The notes under the pieces: model-generated
Database searches by the model: none
The model's input: only the letters and a program-made list of their open reading frames with translations
Told to the model about the DNA's origin: nothing
Part shown: positions 26,240 to 34,859 of the stretch, in pieces
How the letters are laid out: each line of letters opens with the position of its first letter
Numbering within the stretch: position 1 is the first letter of the stretch
From: Rhizobium giardinii bv. giardinii H152
Lineage (GTDB): Bacteria > Pseudomonadota > Alphaproteobacteria > Rhizobiales > Rhizobiaceae
DNA: 64,000 bases
Assembly: GCF_000379605.1 (NCBI RefSeq)
Contig: NZ_KB902680.1
Location: 186,186 to 250,185, forward strand
Direction: 5' to 3'
Translations under genes and position numbers: made by a program

Positions 26240-27235
26240 TTAGGCGTCGATGCGGATCTGCCGCTTTTCGGCGACGGATTTCACCGCAGCGTCGGCCAGT
26301 GCCAGCGCGGCGAGCCCATCGGCGCCCGAAGGGGTGATGGTGGTGCCTTTTTCGACCGCGGAAATGAAGCTGGCGATTTCGTTGGCATAGGCCTCGGTGT
26401 AGCGCGTCATGAAGAAATCGTGCAGGGGCGGGCGGGTATAGCCGTCGCCATTGGCGATCTCGATCGATACGGCGCGCTGGTTTTCAGCGGAAACCACGCC
26501 CTGTGAGCCGTGCACTTCGATGCGCTGGTCGTATCCATAGGTGGCGCGGCGGGAATTCGAGATGATCGCCTGCTTGCCCGAGGCCGTTTCGAGGATGACC
26601 GAAACGCTGTCATAGTCGCCGGCCTTGCCGATTTCCGGATCGACGAGAACCGAGGCATGCGCGGTGACTGCGACCGGCTCCTCGCCGAGCAGGAAGCGGG
26701 CCATGTCGAAATCATGGATGGTCATGTCGCGGAAGATGCCGCCGGAGCGCTTGATATAGTCGATCGGCGGGGCGCCGGGATCGCGCGAGGTGATCGTCAC
26801 CATTTCGACTTCGCCGATCTTGCCGTCGTCGATCGCCTTGCGAACGGCCATGAAGTGAGGATCGAAGCGGCGGTTGAAGCCGACCATCAGCTTGCCCTTG
26901 GTCTCTTCGACCACCTTCATGCATTCGCGGACGCGGCCGACGTCGAGATCGATCGGCTTTTCGCAGAAGATCGCCTTGCCGGCGCGGGCGAAGCGCTCGA
27001 TCAGGTCGGCATGGGTGTCGGTCGGGGTGCAGATGACGACGGCATCGATATCCGAAGCCTTTTCGATCGCGTCGATCGTGCGAACTTCGCAAGCATAGGC
27101 CTGCGCGATCGCCTCGGCTGCGGCCGGGAAGGCATCGGCAACGGCAACAAGCACCGCGTCCGGATTGCCGCTGACGGCCTTGGCGTGAACCTTGCCGATG
27201 CGGCCGGCGCCTAGAAGACCAAATCTGACAGTCAT
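26240..27235 (-). CDS. Inositol 2-dehydrogenase-like Gfo/Idh/MocA oxidoreductase
   Basis: 331 aa NAD-dependent dehydrogenase. Rossmann motif FGLLGAGRIGKVHAKAV, CEKPIDLDVGRVRECM with the conserved Lys, and the catalytic-domain segment SRDPGAPPIDYIKRSGGIFRDMTIHDFDMARFL, which holds the Asp/His pair of inositol dehydrogenase (IolG/IdhA). Oxidises myo-inositol to scyllo-inosose, or a related sugar. No other iol gene lies nearby; the neighbours handle xylose, so the substrate is uncertain. Confidence 0.85.
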   Translation of the reverse strand: MTVRFGLLGAGRIGKVHAKAVSGNPDAVLVAVADAFPAAAEAIAQAYACEVRTIDAIEKASDIDAVVICTPTDTHADLIERFARAGKAIFCEKPIDLDVGRVRECMKVVEETKGKLMVGFNRRFDPHFMAVRKAIDDGKIGEVEMVTITSRDPGAPPIDYIKRSGGIFRDMTIHDFDMARFLLGEEPVAVTAHASVLVDPEIGKAGDYDSVSVILETASGKQAIISNSRRATYGYDQRIEVHGSQGVVSAENQRAVSIEIANGDGYTRPPLHDFFMTRYTEAYANEIASFISAVEKGTTITPSGADGLAALALADAAVKSVAEKRQIRIDA

Positions 27236-27615
27236 GTTACATCTCTTTTTGACGGGCGGCGGGGTGCCGCGAAGGGCGAAGTGATGACGCTCACTTCGGA
27301 CAGGCGTAGTGGAAGTCGCTTTGCTCCGGCGTTTGATGTGATTTTCAGGCGTCCGGCAACCCGCTCCTAGGGGCGGACGGCGCGATTGTCTCTCTCCCGC
27401 TTCTCATTCCTTGTTCAGGCGTGCCGCTCACTCCTTTGGCGCGCTGAAAATCGGAATGAAAAAGCAATTACTGTTATTTTCGGAATATTTATTCTATCTT
27501 GGAAGGCGCCGTCAAGCGGGTAACCGTGTTCCTCTTGCAGCGACCGCCGTTTTGGACATAAAGCTGTTATCATTGTCGCGGGCCTTAAGGTTCGCCCTTC
27601 TCAAGGACGCTTTGC
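27236..27615. other. Intergenic region upstream of idhA and the DUF3329 gene
   Basis: 380 bp between divergent genes. The right half is AT-rich (around 27455-27505) and probably carries a promoter, but I cannot assign -35/-10 boxes with confidence. A weak GGAA-N6-TTC element lies near 27480. No reading frame here looks real. Confidence 0.4.
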
Positions 27616-27843
27616 ATGATCAAGTTCATCGACCCGGACCATCCGTTCTACCGGCCACTCTGGGTTCGGCTTCTGATCGTCGGCTTCTGCGCGGCATGGA
27701 CGGCGTTCGAATTCTGGCATGGCGAGAACACTTGGGGGATGATCTTCCTGGCGGTTACGGCCTATACCGGTTGTGTCCTGATCATCTTCTTCAAGCCGAA
27801 GACCGCTGTCGTTGAAGAGACGAAAACGGACGACCCAGCCTGA
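27616..27843 (+). CDS. DUF3329 domain small membrane protein
   Basis: 75 aa with two membrane helices (PLWVRLLIVGFCAAWTAFEFW and GMIFLAVTAYTGCVLIIFF) and a charged cytoplasmic tail rich in Lys, Glu and Asp. The MIKFIDPDHPFYRPLWVR start is typical of rhizobial DUF3329 proteins. Function unknown. AAGGA lies 8 bases before the ATG. It ends 4 bp from the convergent stop of the next gene. Confidence 0.85.
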   Translation: MIKFIDPDHPFYRPLWVRLLIVGFCAAWTAFEFWHGENTWGMIFLAVTAYTGCVLIIFFKPKTAVVEETKTDDPA

Positions 27844-27847
27844 TCCA

Positions 27848-28315
27848 TTAGCTTCGCTGCATCAGGCGTAGGCGCCGCTGTGCCTCGTCAATCAGCATGT
27901 TGGCGATCTTCATTCGAATTGTGGCGTTGTTGCGGAAGTCCGGATGATGGCGGTCTGGATGGTTTTCGGCGGCGAAGCGCCGGCGTTTGTCGGTCAGGCC
28001 CATCGCGGTTTCCATGTCGGTCAAGCCGAGGTCGGCGGCAACCTGCTCGGGACGAATGCGGGAAAGATGATCCGGCATGACGGGTCTGGCTGCCGGCTTT
28101 GGCGGAGCGCGCATGGCCTCGCTTGCCGTATCGAAATAGGCGCGCTGCACAGCGCCGCTGTCGATCGTGCCAGACGACGCGAGATTGCCGACAAAGCCGG
28201 CATTGAGGCCGCGTATGTTCGCGGGCGGCAGCTGCTCGTCGTAAGCCTTGCCTTGCTCGTCCTCTTCAGCCTTCAACCGTTCCAGCACCAACTGGAACAC
28301 CGACATCCCGAACAT
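27848..28315 (-). CDS. Unknown protein with a J-domain-like C-terminus
   Basis: 155 aa. The first 90 residues are low in predicted structure, beginning MFGMSVFQLVLERLKAEEDEQ. The C-terminal half (about 100-150) reads AADLGLTDMETAMGLTDKRRRFAAENHPDRHHPDF and then a helix IRMKIANMLIDEAQRRLRLM; the His-Pro-Asp between two helices is the J-domain signature of DnaK co-chaperones. Helix I of a normal J-domain is poorly conserved, so this may be a degenerate J protein. AGGGAGAAG precedes ATG 28315. Confidence 0.75.
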   Translation of the reverse strand: MFGMSVFQLVLERLKAEEDEQGKAYDEQLPPANIRGLNAGFVGNLASSGTIDSGAVQRAYFDTASEAMRAPPKPAARPVMPDHLSRIRPEQVAADLGLTDMETAMGLTDKRRRFAAENHPDRHHPDFRNNATIRMKIANMLIDEAQRRLRLMQRS

Positions 28316-28369
28316 GTGCTTCTCCCTTTTTCGCGGATATCAATGCACGACAAGGTTTTGCGGGCCTGT

Positions 28370-29347
28370 TCATGCGGTGCTCTGCTTGAGAATCAGATCG
28401 TAGAGAAGCTTGGCGCTCGGCGGCAAGGCGCGGCCGCGCGCGGTGATCAGGCTGTAGGGGCGGATCTTGATGTTGAAATCAGTGGGCAGTACGCGGATTT
28501 CGCCGGCCTGGCTTCCATTGGTGGCAATCAGATTGGCGACGTCGCGGGCGACAGGGGCGATCGCGTTGGTGTGCCGGACGATCGAGACCGTCAGGATGAT
28601 CGACGAGGTGTTGATGATGGTCGCGGGCAGGGGCGTTCCGGTCGACAGGAAGCTGTCTTCCACGGCGCGCCGCAGTAGCGTTCCCTGTGGCTGGAAAACC
28701 CAGTCGTAGCCGGGGAGGTCGGTGGAACTGACAGCGTCCTTATCGAACAACGGATGGCCATCGCGCACGATCAGGCAGACATCCTCCTCGCCGATCTCGA
28801 TCAGATTGAACTGCCGCGGGTCCATCTCGTCGGGTATGCGTCCGATGACGAAATCGTGTCGGGCGGAGAGGAGTTCGCGCACGAGCACGTTGCTGTTTTC
28901 GATCTGGATGTTGATCTCGATGCCGGGATAGGCGGTTGAAACCTGGCGGACGGCCGGAACCGCCAGATTGAGTGCCGGGCCGGTGACGGAGCCGAGCGAG
29001 ACCGAACCGCCGCTACCGGTCTTCAATTCGGTGATTTCGCGCGCCGTTTCCCGCAATTCCAGGAAGATCGTCCGGGCTCGCCGGGCCAGTGCTCGCCCGT
29101 ATTGCGTCAATTCGACACCGCGCGCGACGCGGGCGCAAAGCGGTGCCTTGAGAATAGCCTCGACCTCTCCCAGCATGCGCGAGGCTGCGGGCTGCGACAT
29201 GCTCAGTGCGTCGGCGGCAGCGCTGATCTGGCCGTGGTCCTCGATGGCGAGAATCAGCTGCAGGTGGCTCATCTTCAGGCCGGAACGAAAAATTCCGCGG
29301 TCTGAATAATCCACCGGAACGGATGAATGCTGTATCGGATCGTCCAT
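28370..29347 (-). CDS. gbpR: LysR family regulator GbpR
   Basis: 325 aa. LysR helix-turn-helix near residues 25-85 (SHLQLILAIEDHGQISAAADALSMSQPAASRMLGEVEAIL), then an inducer-binding domain. It is divergent from chvE, the position of GbpR (galactose-binding protein regulator) in Agrobacterium, which controls chvE in response to sugars such as arabinose, galactose and fucose. Name based on family plus this conserved position. Confidence 0.87.
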   Translation of the reverse strand: MDDPIQHSSVPVDYSDRGIFRSGLKMSHLQLILAIEDHGQISAAADALSMSQPAASRMLGEVEAILKAPLCARVARGVELTQYGRALARRARTIFLELRETAREITELKTGSGGSVSLGSVTGPALNLAVPAVRQVSTAYPGIEINIQIENSNVLVRELLSARHDFVIGRIPDEMDPRQFNLIEIGEEDVCLIVRDGHPLFDKDAVSSTDLPGYDWVFQPQGTLLRRAVEDSFLSTGTPLPATIINTSSIILTVSIVRHTNAIAPVARDVANLIATNGSQAGEIRVLPTDFNIKIRPYSLITARGRALPPSAKLLYDLILKQSTA

Positions 29348-29639
29348 ATTTTACCCGCCTTCCGAGAAAAATGCTTTCGCATATGCAAAAAATCACACTG
29401 TTCTCCTTTAATATACCAAAAATGTTATAAATATACACCCATATTGTATTTGACAGTTATGATGTTTGATTCCAGTTTGCCGCCATGTGCGCTAGCGTGC
29501 TTGGGAGCGTGTAAGGCCTGGGAGGGCTTTCTTTCACCCCTTAAACCTCCGCCGGGGATTTCGTCTCTCGGCTGCGCGAAGCGCTGCATATCGAGGCCGG
29601 CCGGACAGCTTGCCTGGATCAACACTCAGGGAGAGATAC
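29348..29639. promoter_or_regulatory. Divergent gbpR-chvE control region
   Basis: 292 bp with a marked AT-rich island at about 29395-29475, very unlike the flanking coding DNA. TTGACA at 29450-29455 is a consensus -35 towards chvE, but the expected -10 position is not TATAAT-like, which suits a promoter needing an activator. GbpR would be expected to bind around this island. Confidence 0.5.
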
Positions 29640-30707
29640 ATGAAATTGATTAGCTCACTTCTCGCCGCCGCAGCGCTCAGCGTCGCGTCGTTCGTCGTTC
29701 CGGCGATCGCCCAGGACAAGGGCACCGTCGGCATTTCCATGCCGACCAAGACCTCGACCCGCTGGATCTCCGACGGCGAGACCATGGAAAAGCTGTTCAA
29801 GGAATCGGGCTACACCCCGGACCTGCAGTTTGCTGACGACGACATCCCGAACCAGCTGGCCCAGATCGAAAACATGGTCACCAAGGGTGCCAAGGTTCTC
29901 GTCATCGCCGCCATCGACGGCACGACGCTGTCCGACATTCTTCAGAAGGCTCATGACGCCGGCGTCAAGGTCATCGCTTACGATCGCCTGATCCGCGATT
30001 CTGGCAATGTCGACTATTACGCGACGTTCGACAACTTCCAGGTCGGCGTGCTCCAGGCAACCTCGCTCGTACAGGGCCTCAAGCTCGATGGCGCCACCGA
30101 GCCGAAAAACGTCGAACTCTTCGGCGGTTCGCCGGACGACAACAACGCCTTCTTCTTCTACGACGGTGCAATGTCGGTTCTGCAGCCGTTGATCGACGCC
30201 AAGAAGATCGTTGTGAAGTCTGGCCAGATGGGCATGGACCAGGTCGGTACGCTCCGTTGGGACGGTGCTGTTGCACAGGCCCGCATGGAAAACCTGCTTT
30301 CCTCGACCTACACCGACGCCAAGGTTGATGGCGTTCTGTCGCCTTACGATGGTCTGTCCATCGGCATCATTTCGGCTCTGAAGGGCGTTGGCTACGGCTC
30401 GGGCGACATGCCGATGCCGATCGTCACCGGTCAGGACGCCGAACTGCCGTCGGTCAAGTCGATCCTCGCGGGCGAACAGTATTCCTCGGTCTTCAAGGAT
30501 ACCCGCGAGCTGGCCAAGGTTGCCGTCAACATGACGGACGCCATCATGGGCGGCAAGGAGCCGGAAATCAACGACACCAAGACCTATGACAACGGTGTCA
30601 AGGTTGTTCCGTCCTACCTCCTGAAGCCGGTTTCCGTTGACAAGACCAACGTCAAGGAAGTCCTGGTCGGCGCTGGCTACTACACGGAAGACCAGATCAA
30701 CAACTGA
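29640..30707 (+). CDS. chvE: ChvE-type periplasmic sugar-binding protein
   Basis: 355 aa class-I sugar-binding protein with signal peptide ending AIA-QD near residue 24. Seen: [64 protein letters not shown] and [18 protein letters not shown], as in ChvE/GguSBP. In Agrobacterium ChvE binds aldoses and both feeds the GguAB transporter and signals to VirA; whether this strain uses it for virulence sensing cannot be told here. GGGAGAG precedes the ATG at 29640. Confidence 0.93.
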   Translation: MKLISSLLAAAALSVASFVVPAIAQDKGTVGISMPTKTSTRWISDGETMEKLFKESGYTPDLQFADDDIPNQLAQIENMVTKGAKVLVIAAIDGTTLSDILQKAHDAGVKVIAYDRLIRDSGNVDYYATFDNFQVGVLQATSLVQGLKLDGATEPKNVELFGGSPDDNNAFFFYDGAMSVLQPLIDAKKIVVKSGQMGMDQVGTLRWDGAVAQARMENLLSSTYTDAKVDGVLSPYDGLSIGIISALKGVGYGSGDMPMPIVTGQDAELPSVKSILAGEQYSSVFKDTRELAKVAVNMTDAIMGGKEPEINDTKTYDNGVKVVPSYLLKPVSVDKTNVKEVLVGAGYYTEDQINN

Positions 30708-30725
30708 TCCCGTCTCTTCCATTTG

Positions 30726-30753
30726 GGGCCCGCGATTGCTTGCGGGCCCTTTT
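30726..30753 (+). terminator. Intercistronic terminator/attenuator between chvE and gguA
   Basis: Stem GGGCCCGC (30726-30733) with GCGGGCCC (30742-30749), directly followed by TTTTATCTT. This has the form of a Rho-independent terminator but lies within the operon, 20 bp after the chvE stop, so it probably allows partial read-through and gives more binding protein than transporter. Confidence 0.75.
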
Positions 30754-30827
30754 ATCTTGATGAGGGACTTTGTATTGTCGGTCTGTCTGGCCTCATCATT
30801 CACGGACTGCCGCAGGAATACGTGACC

Positions 30828-32363
30828 ATGGACAACATCATTCTGGAAATGCGGGCCATCACCAAGACGTTTCCGGGCGTCAAAGCCTTGGACAATGTCA
30901 ATCTCAAGGTCCGCGAAGGTGAGATTCACGCGCTTGTCGGCGAAAACGGAGCCGGTAAGTCAACGCTTATGAAGGTATTGAGCGGCGTCTATCCCGCCGG
31001 CACCTATGATGGCGAGATCCACTACGACCGTGAGGTTCGCCATTTTTCCACGATTTCCGACAGCGAACATCTCGGCATCATCATTATCCACCAGGAACTG
31101 GCGCTCGTTCCGCTGCTATCGATCGCCGAAAACATCTTTCTCGGCAACGAAATCGCCACCAACGGCGTCATCGACTGGCCGAAGACCTTTTCGCGCACGC
31201 AGGAACTTCTGTCCAAAGTCGGTCTCAAGGAGGCGCCGACAACCCGGATCACCGATATCGGCGTCGGCAAGCAACAACTCGTGGAAATTGCCAAGGCGCT
31301 TTCAAAGAAGGTTCGGTTGCTGATCCTCGATGAGCCGACGGCCTCGCTCAACGAGACCGATTCCGACGCGCTCCTGAAGCTGCTGATGGAATTCCGCAAG
31401 CAGGGCATGACCTCGATCATCATTTCGCACAAGCTGAACGAGATCAAGAAGGTCGCCGACAAGATCACCATCCTGCGCGATGGCGGCACGGTGGAGACGC
31501 TGGACTGTCACAGCGAGGACATCAGCGAAGACCGCATCATCAAGGGCATGGTCGGTCGCGACATGGAAGACCGCTATCCGCCGCGCGAGCCGAAGATCGG
31601 CGAGACGCTGCTTGAGGTGAAGAACTGGAACGTCTTCCACCAGCAACACCGCGACCGGCAGTTTCTGCACAATATCAATTTCAACGTCCGAGCCGGCGAA
31701 GTTGTCGGCATTGCGGGTCTGATGGGTGCCGGCCGGACCGAAACGGTGATGAGCATCTTCGGCAAGTCCTGGGGTCACAAGATCACCGGCGAAGTCTTCA
31801 TGCATGGCAAACAGGTCGATGTGAGCACCATCCCGCGTGCCATCGACGCAGGCCTTGCCTATGTGACGGAAGACCGAAAGCAGCTCGGGCTGGTGCTGAA
31901 CAACAACATCATGCACAATACGACGCTTTCCAATCTCAACGCTGTGGCAAACAACGGCGTGATCGATGACCACAAGGAACGGAAGGTCGCAACCGATTAC
32001 CGGTCGAAATTGCGGATCCGCTCTCATTCGATCTATCAGGAGGCAGTCAACCTTTCGGGTGGCAACCAGCAGAAGGTCGTTCTGTCCAAATGGCTGTTCA
32101 CCAGCCCTGAAGTGCTGATCCTCGACGAGCCGACACGCGGTATCGACGTCGGGGCGAAGTACGAAATCTACACCATCATCAATCAGCTTGCCGCAGAAGG
32201 CAAAGGCATCCTGATGATCTCATCGGAAATGCCCGAGCTTCTCGGAACCTGCGACCGCATCTACGTTATGAACGAAGGTCGCATCGTCGCCGAGCTTTCG
32301 AAGCAAGAAGCAAGCCAGGAATCCATCATGCGCGCCATCATGCGCTCCGGGGAGAAACACTAA
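30828..32363 (+). CDS. gguA: Sugar ABC transporter ATPase GguA
   Basis: 511 aa with two tandem ABC domains (MglA/XylG type). Domain 1: Walker [28 protein letters not shown] signature, Walker [12 protein letters not shown]. Domain 2: degenerate Walker [13 protein letters not shown], signature [15 protein letters not shown], Walker [18 protein letters not shown]-hydrolysing subunit of the ChvE-GguAB importer. Start ATG at 30828 behind AGGA; its stop overlaps the gguB start by one base (TAATG). Confidence 0.93.
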   Translation: MDNIILEMRAITKTFPGVKALDNVNLKVREGEIHALVGENGAGKSTLMKVLSGVYPAGTYDGEIHYDREVRHFSTISDSEHLGIIIIHQELALVPLLSIAENIFLGNEIATNGVIDWPKTFSRTQELLSKVGLKEAPTTRITDIGVGKQQLVEIAKALSKKVRLLILDEPTASLNETDSDALLKLLMEFRKQGMTSIIISHKLNEIKKVADKITILRDGGTVETLDCHSEDISEDRIIKGMVGRDMEDRYPPREPKIGETLLEVKNWNVFHQQHRDRQFLHNINFNVRAGEVVGIAGLMGAGRTETVMSIFGKSWGHKITGEVFMHGKQVDVSTIPRAIDAGLAYVTEDRKQLGLVLNNNIMHNTTLSNLNAVANNGVIDDHKERKVATDYRSKLRIRSHSIYQEAVNLSGGNQQKVVLSKWLFTSPEVLILDEPTRGIDVGAKYEIYTIINQLAAEGKGILMISSEMPELLGTCDRIYVMNEGRIVAELSKQEASQESIMRAIMRSGEKH

Positions 32364-33571
32364 TGGTCGCCGAAACCAGCGCTCCGAAAACCACGCCCTC
32401 CATCGGGGACTACCTCAGGAACAACATCCGCGAATACGGCCTGCTCGTCGCGCTCGTGGTCATCATGCTGTTCTTCCAGTTTCTGACCGCCGGCGTGCTG
32501 TTCAGGCCCGTCAACCTGACCAACCTCGTGTTGCAGAATTCGTTCATCGTGATCATGGCGCTTGGCATGCTGCTGATCATCGTCGCCGGTCATATCGACC
32601 TTTCCGTCGGCTCGATCGTCGCCTTCACCGGCGGCCTTTCGGCGATCATGCTGGTCAAGTGGGGATTGCACTTCTCCATCGTCGTGCCGCTGTGCCTCAT
32701 TCTCGGCGGACTGGTCGGGGCAGCCCAAGGCTATTGGGTCGCCTATCGGAAAATTCCGGCCTTCATCGTTACTCTTGCCGGGATGCTCGTGTTCCGCGGT
32801 CTTACCTATCTGGTGCTGCAGAACAGGCCGATCGGGCCGTTCCCCAAGGATTTCCAGCTGTTGTCGACCGGCTTCATTCCGGACTTCCTCTACTTCATCA
32901 ATCCGCTTCCCGGCGTCGTCACGAACTTCTTTGCTTTGGTCGCTGTGCTCGTCCTGGTCGCGCTGGCGATTTACTACGGCATCAAGGACCGCCGGACCAA
33001 CGAGCTGCATGGAACAGAAAACGAGCCTTTCGCTTTCTTTGTTCTCCAAATGGGGATCATCAGTGCCGTGGCCATTTTCCTCGGCTTCCAGCTCTCTACA
33101 TACAAGGGATTCCCGAACGTCCTCGTTGTGATGGCGCTGCTGATTGCGCTCTATACCTTCGTCACCACACGTTCGACGATCGGCCGCCGCATCTATGCGA
33201 TGGGCGGCAACGAGAAGGCGGCCAAGCTCTCCGGCATCAACACCGAGCGCCTGACCTTCTACACGTTCGTCAACATGGGTGTTCTCGCCGCGCTCGCCGG
33301 CATGATCATCGCCGCGCGTCTGAACTCGGCAACCCCGAAAGCAGGCGTCGGCTTCGAGCTCGACGTTATCGCAGCCTGCTTCATCGGTGGTGCCTCGGCG
33401 TCCGGCGGCGTCGGCAAGATCACAGGCGCGGTCATCGGCGCGTTCATCATGGGCGTCATGAACAATGGCATGTCGATCATGGGCCTCGGCATCGATTACC
33501 AGCAGCTCGTCAAGGGTCTCGTGTTGCTCGCTGCCGTGTTCTTCGACGTCTACAACAAGAACAAGGGCTGA
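32363..33571 (+). CDS. gguB: Sugar ABC transporter permease GguB
   Basis: 402 aa, about ten membrane helices. Family marks: [57 protein letters not shown] and the C-terminal FELDVIAACFIGGASASGGVGKITGAVIGAFIMGVMNNGMS. Membrane subunit of the aldose importer with ChvE and GguA. Translationally coupled to gguA. Confidence 0.93.
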   Translation: MVAETSAPKTTPSIGDYLRNNIREYGLLVALVVIMLFFQFLTAGVLFRPVNLTNLVLQNSFIVIMALGMLLIIVAGHIDLSVGSIVAFTGGLSAIMLVKWGLHFSIVVPLCLILGGLVGAAQGYWVAYRKIPAFIVTLAGMLVFRGLTYLVLQNRPIGPFPKDFQLLSTGFIPDFLYFINPLPGVVTNFFALVAVLVLVALAIYYGIKDRRTNELHGTENEPFAFFVLQMGIISAVAIFLGFQLSTYKGFPNVLVVMALLIALYTFVTTRSTIGRRIYAMGGNEKAAKLSGINTERLTFYTFVNMGVLAALAGMIIAARLNSATPKAGVGFELDVIAACFIGGASASGGVGKITGAVIGAFIMGVMNNGMSIMGLGIDYQQLVKGLVLLAAVFFDVYNKNKG

Positions 33572-33592
33572 CCCTTTCCGGGCCGTCCCGCG

Positions 33593-33665
33593 CAGCCGGC
33601 TTGCCGGCTGATGCAAATCTGGTGCCGGAGCGGCTTTGTGCTCTTTGAGACGATAACGCTCCGGC
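33593..33665. repeat. Two inverted repeats between gguB and gguC
   Basis: First, arms CAGCCGGC (33593-33600) and GCCGGCTG (33603-33610) two bases apart, 22 bp after the gguB stop. Second, arms GCCGGAGCG (33624-33632) and CGCTCCGGC (33657-33665). Neither is followed by a T-run, so they are more likely mRNA-processing or stability structures within the operon, or remnants of a dispersed palindrome. Confidence 0.55.
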
Positions 33666-33798
33666 CCGCGCATCATGACGATAACGGCGGCTTTGCCGCC
33701 ATGGACGGGAGCGCTCCGTGTCTCCCAAAGGGTTGTTGTTGCCGATAGCCAGCCGCTTGACGCCGCAAAGCAGCCCGGATCTAGAAAAGGACAAGGCT

Positions 33799-34791
33799 GT
33801 GCTGATTTCCCAGGTAAAGAACAATGACGGCTCGATCACGGTGGCCGTTCGCGAATTGGGCGAGGGCGCCCGCGCGGTGAAGGGTGCGACCAGCGTCTAT
33901 GCGCTGGCAATGGAAGCGGCCAATTCCGGCAGAAGCCTGAAGGCGGTCGTCGAGGCGCATGGTCTTGGCGAAGACATCGATCTTCAGGACGTCTATGCCA
34001 AGGGGCTGTTCCTGCCGCCGATTACCCATCCGGACGCCGCGCATCTGCATCTGACCGGTACGGGCCTGACCCATCTCGGGTCTGCCTCGACGCGCGATGC
34101 CATGCATGCGGCCGTATCCAAGGTGGAAGAGGGTGCCACCGATACGATGAAGATGTTCAAGATGGGCCTCGAAGGCGGCAAGCCGAAGCCCGGCGAGAAG
34201 GGTGTGCAGCCCGAGTGGTTCTACAAGGGCAACGGCTCGCAAACCGTGGCGCCCGGCGGCGATCTTGTCTCGCCCTCGTTCGCACAGGATGGTGGCGAGG
34301 AACCGGAAATGGCCGGTATTTATGTGATCTCCGACAAGGGCGCGCCGTTCCGCATCGGCTTTGCCGTTGCCAACGAGTTTTCCGATCATGTGACAGAGCG
34401 CGTCAACTATCTCTACCTTGCCCATTCGAAACTGCGTCCGGCAAGCTTCGGTCCCGAAATCCGCATCGGCGAAGCACCTGCCGACATTCGCGGTACCTCG
34501 CGCATCATCCGCGGTGGCGCGGTGCTGTGGGAAAAGCCATTCCTCTCGGGTGAGGCCAACATGTCCCACAGCTTTGCCAATCTCGAGTATCACCACTTCA
34601 AGTATGGCATCTTCCGGGCTCCGGGCGACGTGCATGTCCATATGTTCGGGACCGCGACGCTTTCCTTCGGCGACGGCATCAAGACCGAGGCCGGTGATAT
34701 CTTTGAAATCGAGGCTTCGGAATTCGGGTTGCCGCTGCGCAATACGCTGGCGATTGCCGGCGAGGACGAGATCACGATCAGCCAGCTCTGA
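33799..34791 (+). CDS. gguC: GguC family protein (FAH superfamily, AraD1-like)
   Basis: 330 aa from GTG 33799 (VLISQVKNNDGSITVAVRE is the usual start; AAGG lies just upstream). A GTG at 33718 would add 27 residues not typical of the family. Seen: the FAH-like segments AGIYVISDKGAPFRIGFAVANEFSDHV and FGPEIRIGE, and a C-terminal HMFGTATLSFGDGIKTEAGDIFEIE typical of fumarylacetoacetate hydrolase-fold enzymes with a metal-binding acidic site. Biochemical role not settled. Here it sits between the transporter and two genes of sugar acid oxidation, where a 2-keto-3-deoxy acid dehydratase is needed. Confidence 0.87.
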   Translation: MLISQVKNNDGSITVAVRELGEGARAVKGATSVYALAMEAANSGRSLKAVVEAHGLGEDIDLQDVYAKGLFLPPITHPDAAHLHLTGTGLTHLGSASTRDAMHAAVSKVEEGATDTMKMFKMGLEGGKPKPGEKGVQPEWFYKGNGSQTVAPGGDLVSPSFAQDGGEEPEMAGIYVISDKGAPFRIGFAVANEFSDHVTERVNYLYLAHSKLRPASFGPEIRIGEAPADIRGTSRIIRGGAVLWEKPFLSGEANMSHSFANLEYHHFKYGIFRAPGDVHVHMFGTATLSFGDGIKTEAGDIFEIEASEFGLPLRNTLAIAGEDEITISQL

Positions 34792-34859
34792 TCCCGCTAC
34801 GCATTGACTGCGGGTGCCCGTTAGGCGGCGTCCGCGCAAACCAAGGAGGCTTTAGGCCC

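Noticed and set aside
27480..27496. GGAA-N6-TTC element before idhA as an IolR site
   Set aside because: Only an imperfect match, single copy and far from the idhA start; not enough to claim IolR control.
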